A DNA stretch of 64,000 nt from Norana najaformis (taxonomy: Eukaryota; Annelida; Clitellata; Crassiclitellata; Hormogastridae). Location: positions 47,309,976-47,373,975 of the forward strand of contig OZ029913.1 of NCBI GenBank assembly GCA_964023275.1, read 5' to 3'. The notes beneath the pieces were generated by a model. That model was not told the origin of the DNA, made no database searches, and saw only the letters and a program-made list of their open reading frames with translations. The first letter of the stretch is position 1. Every line of letters begins with the position of its first letter. Position numbers and translations under genes: made by a program. Positions 55,255 through 64,000 of this stretch are shown here, one piece after another.

Positions 55255-56236
55255 AATATGCTCCTTGACTATACCGATATTTGTGGTATAACCGCTATTA
55301 GTCATCTCCTTGATTCCTTCTCTTTTATTCAGCACCTATTTGTGCCACCTCGTACTTTTCACATTATCATCACATCAAAAACCTCTCTGTCCACCCCTGG
55401 CATCTCCAGTCACTCTCTGATCAGCTTCTCCATTCATCGACAAACAGTACCATGTTGTGAAGTGCTGATGCTACACATGTTGGCCATGTGGCTTTCTATG
55501 TGTCATTTTGACAGATTATATCGTCTAGCATGACATAAGCTCGTAATTTTCTGCAGTTTCGTTGCTTTCTGTTGCCGAGTCTGCGTGTCGGAATGTTTTT
55601 TCCTTTCCAACACGGATTTACTGCAATTCGGACGGTTTCTTTGCCTGTTTTCGTGACCTTCTGTGCCTGGAAGAGTACACCTACAGAGGGGGGACAGGCT
55701 TCCAGCTTGACTCTCGAGCCTCGAACCTTCAGACCATCTTAGGAACGGCTCCAACTGTCAGCCACAGAACGGTTCAACTAACTAACGGCTTAACAACCTA
55801 CCGGCCGGCGGGCAATGAATACCTGTCCGTCCTGCGTATATCCTTCGGATCAGGGAATATCTGAATGCCGCGTTGCTTTCCATCTGCGAGGAACTGTTGG
55901 ACGGTGGGACAACCGCGTGCCATCGGCGGCGGATCACATCGCCCATCATCGTTTCCTCATCCTCGACGCTACGTGCTTCAGGAACTTCAGAACATGCCAT
56001 CGCCTTTTAACTCTAGTTGGGAATCTGTTGGTATGGCTTTGCGTGTCTGCGCGAGCTTGCCACTGGTGACTCTTCTAGTTGTCTGAGCTATGTTCACTTA
56101 CAGGATACTATTCTGTTCTTAATGACACTTAACATTAACATTATTAGTGACTTTTAACATCGAGTCTAGCGCAGTGAGCGCCGCTGATTCTTAGAGAGGC
56201 GCTATACAAATTTCTGATTACAATTACAATTATACC
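55255..56236 (+). pseudogene. LINE endonuclease fragment and a LINE-like 3' end
   Basis: 55270-55450 gives DITAISHLL-like, PPRTFHIIITSKTSLSTPGI and SHSLISFSIH (SDH region lacking Asp). 55560-55864 has a 100-codon frame I do not recognise (YRGGTGFQLDSRAS). The end at 56190-56236, AGGCGCTATACAAATTTCTG plus ATTACA repeats, is a typical 3' terminus of the LINE-B/D group. Confidence 0.55.
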
Positions 56237-56239
56237 TGG

Positions 56240-56850
56240 ATGTTTTTCCCAGAGACCTAATCACAGAAATCTGTCAAGTAGCCTCTGCAACTCAGTCTTC
56301 TCTTGACCCTAAGCAAACCTTTTTACTCAACAACTCCATGCTGCAAAAACCTTCTGGACCATCGGGCTGCTGTACGCACCCTCAACAAAAGATGTAAAAT
56401 AGGATACTCGTGGTTTCAGTGAAATGCACGAAGGAAAAGAGGTTAACCAGGAAACCCAAAGGGCTCTACCAGCATCTGCAAACAGTTGATACTCAAGAAG
56501 CCTGAATTAAACAAGTCAACAAACAACTCCTCTTACAGAACAAGTATGCTGAATTCATGCATAGATGACTTGGTGATGCACTTGGTGATGCACCAGGAAA
56601 AAAAATGCCTGGAACATCTGAAACTCTGTTCTTCATCCAGCTCTGTCTGACTGCCAAGCCAACATGCTAGATAAATTATTACATTTCTTTCTTGATAAAG
56701 TTAGCAATGTTTGAGATATCTCTGTAAACTTTCCTCCTTCTGAAATACCTATCCTTACCTCATTATCAACCCTTGAACCTGTCATCTCTGCCTACACTGA
56801 TGACCTACTCATGAAATCTACATCCAAACAGGTATTACAGGGAGGCAGTC
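56240..56850 (+). pseudogene. LINE linker fragment
   Basis: Near 56620-56840: LHPALSDCQANMLDKLLHFF and FPPSEIPILTSLSTLEPVIS, the segment between endonuclease and RT. Stops present. Confidence 0.55.
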
Positions 56851-57169
56851 TACAGGAAATATTAATTTTAAATTTCTTGTCATATTTTACATCAATTTTG
56901 TAATTTTTGACATGTAAATTACAAATTTTTAGTCTTAAATTTTTTTATTTTTTTGGCTAGTTTTTTTGCTTCTGCTTTCGAGATATGTTCTGATAATTTG
57001 CTTTGATTTGCAGTCACTTCGTTCGTTTACATCAATTAGTCGTATCTTTTGGATCATTTTGCCATTTTCTCCATGTTTAATTTCCCATTTAAACTGCCTC
57101 AATATTAAATTAATTTAAATAAACTAAAGCATGATATCTTGGTATCTTTGTAATGGTTATTTTCTGCAC

Positions 57170-57530
57170 AAGTAGCTAATGATGTAGTTCTGCAAGTCCG
57201 GTCTACCTTAACTGAACTCCTTCACAGGCAAAATTCCTTCTAGAACTAAAAGAGTAGTAGAGTTTACACTGCAGCCTTGGTTTAACTCTGCTATTTCTGA
57301 AGCTAATCATAGAAATAGTTGGTTGCAACATTGATGGTGCCACTCTTGCCTTCTCTTGGACCATACTTGGTTTAAGCAGCATTGCAAACTTGTGTGTAAA
57401 GTTGTTTCATCCACCATGTCTGCATATTTAACAAACTTAATTGCTGAAAGTTCTGCATCACCAAAAACTCTGTGGAAGGCTTTGAATAAGTTATTACATG
57501 AAAGTTAAATTTGTCCTCTGCTATGTTCTT
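57170..57530 (+). pseudogene. LINE linker fragment, second copy
   Basis: Reads QPWFNSAISEANHRNSWLQH, LVCKVVSSTMSAYLTNLIAE and SPKTLWKALNKLL, again an endonuclease-RT linker. The 320 bases between this and the previous fragment are AT-rich without signal. Confidence 0.55.
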
Positions 57531-57627
57531 GGCTACCCAAAAGCTTTGCCAGTAAATTCTTTACCTTTGCAGGTAAATTTCAAGTTTTTGGTATAAGGAG
57601 AGTCATGGTGACATCATTCAACTAGCC

Positions 57628-58575
57628 AGTCGCTTGATTTATGTCTCTGTAAGTTTTTAATTGTTTTTGCAGTCTTGGTGGCCCGTTAGAGTGAGATTTT
57701 TATACTAGCGGCTTCCTTAAGGTGTCTGAACTTCAATGATGTTTACTGTAGTTTAGGTTGGGCTAAAATTTTTGAAGGATTTTAATTTTCAAAATGTGGA
57801 TTGTACATTTATCGATGGAATTTGACTTCACCTGTTATTCTGGTAAGACAGTTACAACGTCATAATGCTGTTACTTAGCAACGCTTCTTTCAATGTCCTG
57901 ATATACGCCGTTTTTACGCTATGCACCGTTCCAACTGGCATTGTCGCCAGAAGGCCTGTATACTTGCCCAGTCATGCCAGCTGCTCTTTTGACCGTCATG
58001 GTAGAGACCATCCCACGTTCATTCATGCAGTCTCTGCAGACCGTGCCATGCGCTACCCTTCAGCTGTTCAGCTATGCACCATTTGGCCTTACTGGGACCT
58101 TTCGGCTTCTACTGACCGACTCGTCATCATTTGCCCGCGTGTGTATTCGTAGCGCTGCTGCTGTTATTTGGAGGAGTTGAACTCAATCCAGGTCCTACTG
58201 CAATTCATCAGCGTCCCGAGCCTCTCACCTTTGGGTCATTAAATGCGCGCAGCGCCATTCACAAAGGGGCACTTATTCTGGACTTATAGAGACTAACTAG
58301 TTAGATGTGCTGGGCTTCTGTGAGACTTGGATCTCTGCTGAAGGTTCCAATGCCATCAAGTTCGACATGGCTCCTCCAGGGTACCTGCCCCCGGAAGAAC
58401 AGGCAGAAACAGTGGTCTGGCGATCATCCACCGTGAGATGCTCACGGTCAAAACTCATCATCTTCAGAACACAGTTACAACTAACAACTTCCACTTCCAA
58501 GCCGTTCAAATCATCACCTCTAACTTCTCATTCCTCCTCATTAGCACCTACTGGCAACACATGGTCAACTCATTG
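57628..58575 (+). mobile_element. LINE-H copy 1, 5' part
   Basis: 5' UTR from about 57628 matches the 5' UTR of copy 2 (reverse of 61890-62110). ATG at about 57865. The N-terminal region is hydrophobic and ends VALLLLFGGVELNPGP (2A-like core at 58169-58195, intact NPGP). Then PEPLTFGSLNARS and, in another frame, VLGFCETWISAEGSNAIKFD start the APE endonuclease. Frame changes occur before the 2A-like block and after it. The copy is cut at 58575 by copy 2 and continues near 62395. Confidence 0.85.
58169..58195 (+). other. 2A-like motif in LINE-H copy 1
   Basis: Codes GGVELNPGP directly after a Leu-rich stretch. The known 2A core is D-(V/I)-E-x-N-P-G-P; here the first Asp is Gly. Such motifs occur at the same place, N-terminal to the endonuclease, in other APE-type LINEs. 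Confidence 0.75.
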
Positions 58576-61500
58576 TAAGTAAGTAAGTAAGCCATTTGTT
58601 AACACGCCATGTGTCCATCGGCTGAGCGAGGAATCGTAGGTGTGGATGAGTCACTTTGGTCAGACAACAAAAGCAAGACGGTACAAATAGGTCTTAAGCC
58701 GCTTTACGAAAATGTCTAATGAGATGTTGTTGTGAGTGATGTAAACAGGGAGACTGTTCCAGATGACTGGTGCAGAATTGCTGAATCTGCGTCTGAAGAA
58801 TTCAGACCGATAGTCACGGATGTCAGGAAGAGACAAACGGCTTTGTGTAGCCGAACGCAGAGATCTGTATGGCTGATAGCGCTGTGAGGACGATGACAGA
58901 TAAGCAGGCTGATTGGTTGAGAGAGTCTTACGTGTAAGGAGAGCTATCTTGTAAGTGATCCTGGAACTGATAGGTAGCCAGTGTAACTTTGTGAGAGTGG
59001 AAGTGACATGATCAAACCTGCGGGTTCCTGTCACTAGTCGGGCTAGTGAGTTCTGGACTCGTTGCAGTTTGGCAGTGTTGGACTTTGTAGTGCCGTACAA
59101 TATGGAATTACAGTAGTCGAGTTTTGCCCTCACTACACTACAAGCGACTGTTTTCATAAATTCCGGTGGCAAGCACGATCGAATATGACACTTGACTTTA
59201 ATATGGAAATACGAAGCCTTGCAGACAGTGGTGACATGCTGGTTGAATGTTAGTTTAGAGTCAAGTGTCACTCCGAGATTCTTAAATGTTTCTGATAGTG
59301 GGATGTCCGCGCCTGCAATGTTGACTGTTTTTAGATCCACGATCGATTTTATGGATGAGGAAGTGCCGAGTACAATGACTTCAGACTTCTTTGGATTTAG
59401 ACACAGTCCATTAGTTAGAAACCAGCAGCGTACTGCTTCGGTACATCGTGCTAGGTTGCTGGTATCAGAGTCAGTGTGATCAAGCGCTATGTATAGTTGG
59501 GTGTCATCGGCATACTGGTGGTGATTGATGCCGTGTGCTGAAATGACACCAGTGACTGGAACCACATACAACGTGAAAAGAATCGGGCCAAGAACCGACT
59601 TGTGGGACACCGTATTCGCAGGTAGTCGGCTGCGACCTTGGTGATCCAATGCTGACATGTTGTGACCGGTCAGACAGGTAGCTACGGGTCCAATCTAACG
59701 CAACACCGCTGATGCTGAATGTCTTCTGCAGCCTCGTGATGAGTGTTGTTTTGTCGATCGTCAAAGGCAGAGGAGAGGTCGAGGCCGATAAGTAGGGCGG
59801 GCTGTCGTCGTCCGGAAGCAGTGTAGACATCATCTAGGATCTTCAGTAAGGCCGTTTCAGTCGAGTGATGCCCACGGTAAGCTGATTGATGACTTATATT
59901 TGCCGGAGCTACTGACATGCGGCAATAGACGAGCCAGAAGGACAGGTTCCAAAATTTTTGACAGGGTATGTAGATTTGAGATTGGTCTATAGTTAGAACG
60001 ATCATCAGGATCAAGGCCTTTTTTCAGCAAAGGTGTAACAGAGGCAGGTCTGTAGCAGGCTGGGAACCCTACGCAACTGAAAGACAAATTGCAGAGACGA
60101 ACGATGATTGGAGTTAACACGTCCGCAGATGACTTTAGCAAAGACAATGGGAAAGGATCCATCGGAGATGATTTTCCGGCCAAGGAAGACAGTGGCTTGA
60201 AGATCTCTGCGCCATCCACAGGTCTGAGGTGATCAAAATGTGTGCTGACATAGTCTCTATCTGATGCAAGAGGGTCTAGGGTCAGCTGTTTGGCAGTTGA
60301 TGCCTTTACTGACTTGATCTTATTTATGAAGGAGTCTGAGAACGTGGAACAGCATTTCTGACATTCTTCATTCGGTAACGCCTCAGCTGGCACCATGGAG
60401 TGCAGTACATCTTTTATTGCTGACCATTGTAGACGAGAACCATTAGGCTTTTCCAATATGGTATCACAGTAGCATTGTCGGTGTGAGTCTTTGATCAGTT
60501 TATTGGCGTTACAGCATGCTGACTGATACGCACATCGAACAGGTTCATCATCGGTAGCCTTCGAACGCCTTTCTAAGCGTCTACGAAGTCGTTTTGCAGC
60601 TGTGGCTTCAGGAGATAGCCAAAGATTGATCTTTTTTTCCTGGGCATTTAGTAAATTTCCTCAGCGGAGCCAACTGGTCAAGGATGTAGGTGACAACGTC
60701 GTCTATCTGACAAGCAAAGCCGTCGGGGGTGTCATCAGGAGCCAAGAACAGTGATGAATTAATCAACGCTTGTCGGAAGGAGTCAAGATCGAGTGTTTTA
60801 AGCTTCCGATAGGCGATCTTAATCGGTTGCCTTCTGTTGAGGCTTCGTGCAATCATCCACTTCACCAGACTATGGTCGGACAATCCGTGGCTACTACACA
60901 CCTGTACATTCTTGATCGAAGTCGAATTCAGTCCGGAGATGACAAGATCAAGCAGACTGTCACCGGTCGGTCCAGTACGCGTTGGACCTAGCACGAGCTG
61001 CTTTAAGCCGAAGATGTCAAGTACTGTGGTTAGGTCTTTGGAGATGCTGGACGAATTGTTTCCAGGGCAGTTGAAGTCTCTGCTGAGAATAAGTCGATCG
61101 CTACCAATCACGGTGGTAGTTGCAGCAAGGAAGTTGCTTAATTCATGGTAAAATTCATTAAGGTTGGAACCTGGCCAATGGTAGATATTATTGAAGAGGA
61201 ACGAGATGTTAGAGGTAATTATTCGGACAGATTGGAAGTGGAAGCTGTTAGTTGTCGCAGTATTCTGAAGCGAATGAGTTCTTACGGTAAGCATGTTATG
61301 ATGGATGATTGCGAGACTGCTGTTTCTGCCCGTTCGTCCGGGGACTGAGCAGTGGACGTGTCTGGTGACGTAACCTGGCGGGTTCATGTCAAACTTCATG
61401 GCATTGGGATCATCAGCAGAGATCCAAGTCTCGCAGACTCCCAGTACATCTAACTGGTTCGATTCAATCAAATCGACTATGAGTGCTTCTTTGCGGAAAG

Positions 61501-62119
61501 GGCTGCGCGCGTTCAGGGATCCAAAGGTAAGTGGCTCGGGATGCCGGTGAGTTGCAGCAGAACCTGGGTTGGGTTCAACTCCTCCTAGCAGAAGCAGTAG
61601 CGCAACAAATAGACACGCGGGCGAACGACGACGAGCTGGTCGGTAGAAGCCGTGTGGTCCCGGTAGAGACAAACAGGTGCTGCTGAGCAGCTGAAGTCCT
61701 GCGCATGGCACAGGTTGGCCAGAGAGGACGGCAGCGACCGCAAACAGGTACATGGGATATTCGCTGACGTAAGGGTCCACGAAGCAGCTGGTGTATATGG
61801 ACAAGTATGTACTGGTGATCAAGCCGGCGGGAACGACACAGCACAAGGTAAACATAAAGTTTAGAAGAGCGTTGCTAGGTGACGGCATTATGACGTAATA
61901 ACTGTCTTACCGGACTAGCTTGCGAAGTTAAATTCCATCCAGGATTACACAGTTAAGATATTAGAAATTAAAATCCTCCAAAAGCCCAAGCCTAACTTAA
62001 ACTATAATAAAGATATTTGAAGTCCAGAGACTGAGGAATCCGCTGGTGTCAAAAACTCACTCAAGACTTAGAAACAAATTTAAACTTGCGGAGACATAAA
62101 ACTAGTGACTAACTCGTTG
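58567..62119 (-). mobile_element. LINE-H copy 2, full length, inserted in copy 1
   Basis: Element 58576-62110, flanked by AACTCATTG (58567-58575) and AACTCGTTG (62111-62119), one mismatch. 5' UTR 61889-62110. The first ORF (61888-60608, 426 codons) has a hydrophobic N terminus, LLLLLGGVEPNPGS (2A-like, final Pro changed to Ser), and the endonuclease: FGSLNARSPF, GVCETWISADD, SRDFNCPG (GDFN with Gly to Arg), DSLLDLVISG and HGLSDHSLVKW. A frameshift in an A7 run near 60635 leads to the linker and RT fingers (SNYRPISNLHTLSKILEPVL). Further frame changes follow, then HHQYADDTQLYIALD, LCLNPKKSEVIVLG, LGVTLDSKLTF and LTKLHWLPISSRITYKIALL, ending WNSLPVYITHNN. The (ACTT)n tail is at 58576-58591. Confidence 0.92.
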
Positions 62120-62394
62120 AATGACATGACGTGGCTGTACTGCGTTCTCGGACGTCTGCTTGGACGGGCCGCGCCTTCTCCACTGTGGGGCCATCTCTCT
62201 GGAACACTCTTCCACCAGACATCCAATCCCTTGCTTGTTCAACAGTTCAAGAAACATTTTCTGCCCGTCTCAAGATGTTCCTATTTAGAGACTGTTAGGT
62301 AACTGTGCTGCAGCGCCTTTGAGAGCTACTTAAAAGGTGCTTTACAAATTTAGTGATACATACATACTGTACATACGTACATACCGATAGCCAG
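62120..62394 (+). mobile_element. LINE-D 3' end inserted in LINE-H copy 1
   Basis: Matches 49560-49775: LGRAAPSPLWGHLSGTLFHQ, QQFKKHFLPVSRCSYLETVR, then GGTGCTTTACAAATTTAGTG and a (ATAC)n tail at 62360-62385. Left flank GAATGAC and right flank TATTGAC may be the target duplication. Confidence 0.8.
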
Positions 62395-64000
62395 ATTCGA
62401 ACATTATTGACTTCTACTGTGAATTCAGCAACTTGCAACAATTACTACTGTGATCGGCAGCGACTGTCTCATTATCTGCGATGACTTTAACTGCCCTGGA
62501 AACACCTCATCCAGCATCAGTGACGATCTAACTACTGTGCTTGATGTCTTCAGTTTGAAACAACTTGTGTCAGGCTGGGCCGACCGGTGCAAGTCTGCTC
62601 GATTTAGTCATTTCTGGAGCAAATTCAACACCGATCAAGAATGTGCAGGTGTGCAGCAGCCACGGACTGTCCGACCATAGTCGAGTAAAGTGGACGGTGG
62701 TTAGATGCCTTAACATGAGGCAGCCGATTACGATCATGTACCGGAAACTAAAAACACTCGATTTTGGCTCCTTCAGACAAGCATTAATCAATTCGCTACT
62801 GTTTTTGGCCCCTGATGACACCCCTGATGGGCTTGCTCATCAAGTAGATGACGTTGTCACCGACATCCTGGATCAATTGGCTTCACTCAGAAAACTCACG
62901 AAGCGTCCAGAAAGGAAGATCAATCGCTGGCTGTCATCAGAAGCTACAGAAGCAAACCAACTTTGAAGACGCCTTGGACGGCGATGGAAGGCTACCGACG
63001 ATGAACTTGTCCGCCACGCATACAGGTCAGCATGCCGGAACGCCAACAAACTAACCAATGAAGCATGCCGACAACATTACAGTAACGCCATATTGGAGAA
63101 GCCTAACAGATCTCATCAACAGTGGTCTGCAGTGATGGATGTACTGCGTTATATAGTGCCGTCTGAGGTTTTACCGACTGAAGAATGCCAGAAACGTTGT
63201 GCCGGCTTCTCAGACTTTTTCATGAATAAGATCAAGTCTATCAAAGGCATCGATTGCCAAGCAGCTGTCCAGACAATCCATAGGCCCTCTTGCATTAGAT
63301 AGGGAGCATGTCGGTACGCATCTCGACGACCTCAAACCTGTAGATGTTGCGGAAATCTTCAAACTACTGTCTTCGTTACTGGAAAAATCATCTCCGATGG
63401 ATGCTTTCCCATCATCTCTGTTAAAGTCATGTGCTGACATGTTTACTCCAGTCATTGTTTGTCTGTAACTGTACTCTGTAACTTATCTTTCAGCAGCGGA
63501 CGGTTTCCAACCTGCTACAGATCTGCCTCTGTTACACCTCTCCTGAAGAAGGAAGGTCTTGATTCTGATGATCCTTCTAACTATAGACCAATCTCAAATC
63601 TACATACACTGTCAAAAATTTTGGAACGTGTCTTCCTTGCTTTGTCTCTTGCCGCAGGTCAATAGCTCCTGTAATTTTAACAGTCATCAGTCAGCTTACC
63701 GTGGGCATCACTCGACTGAAACAGCCTTATTGAAGATCCTAGATGATGTCTATGCTGGTTCAGGACATCAACCCACTCTACTTATTGGCCTCAACCTCTC
63801 TGCTGCCTTCGATACGATCGACAAAGCAACACTCATCGTAGGGTTGCAGAAGACATTCGGCATTGGCGGTGCCGCAATGGATTGGATCTGTAGTTACCTG
63901 ACGGACTGGTCACAACACGTCAGCATTGGATCAGCAAGGTTGCAGCCATCTACTTGTACATACGGCATCCCACAAGGATCAGTCCTTGACCCAGTTCTTT
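62395..64000 (+). mobile_element. LINE-H copy 1, 3' part (runs off window)
   Basis: Resumes the endonuclease where copy 1 was cut: TTVIGSDCLIICDDFNCPGN, then SLLDLVISGANSTPIKNVQV and HGLSDHSRVKWTVVRCL, and the linker to KPNRSHQQWSAVMDVL. RT begins SNYRPISNLHTLSKILERVF (63575-63635). In the last 300 bases come YRGHHSTETALLKIL, LNLSAAFDTIDKATL (motif A, both Asp kept) and YGIPQGSVLDPVL (motif B), where the window ends. Several frame changes. Confidence 0.88.

Noticed and set aside
53384..57627. Third VCPKMT exon
   Set aside because: No sequence matching the expected C-terminal segment was seen by eye; absence here is not proof.

Overview
This is a window of an animal nuclear genome: host genes split by introns, almost everything else mobile elements. 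No bacterial-style operons occur. The mix (many CR1/L2-like and RTE-like LINEs, a 2A-like motif in one LINE, a THAP/P-type transposon, a THAP plus DDE_Tnp_4 transposon, a Polinton-type DNA polymerase remnant) suggests an invertebrate, probably marine. I cannot name the phylum from sequence alone.

Host genes. Two were recognised from short exons. On the minus strand, 8135-8254 is exon 1 of a Pin4/Par14-type parvulin, ending at a GTAAGT donor; its other exons are not visible. On the plus strand, 28665-28924 and 53200-53383 are exons 1 and 2 of VCPKMT (METTL21D). Splice phase matches, and the intron between them is about 24.3 kb, filled with at least a dozen insertions. The last part of that gene was not found.

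Layout. 1-8130: 3' ends and fragments of LINEs (called A, B, C here), a decayed RTE pair with an exact-looking 369-bp tandem duplication, and a TTAA-flanked palindrome-rich insertion in LINE-C. 8430-19290: a cluster of broken copies of an unusual LINE with a C-terminal zinc-finger/restriction-like endonuclease region. One copy is split by a 4.2-kb P-like transposon; another fragment is joined to a scrap of 28S rRNA exactly at the R2 cut position. 19290-20010: Polinton-type PolB remnant. 20010-25540: short LINE units with clear target-site duplications, two satellites, and a decayed THAP-DDE transposon. 26196-27850: LINE-G. 29087-33203: a DNA transposon with long inverted arms and a 9-bp duplication, hosting a Tigger-like element, itself hosting a LINE-C end. 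33200-51890: mostly LINEs, many nested, including a 673-codon LINE-B ORF lacking the RT PQG block. 53384-64000: more LINEs, a 19-bp minisatellite, and LINE-H, which carries the 2A-like motif and has one full-length copy inserted into another.

Family letters (A to H) are labels made here to link copies within the window; they are not database names. Boundaries of decayed fragments are approximate unless a target duplication is stated.
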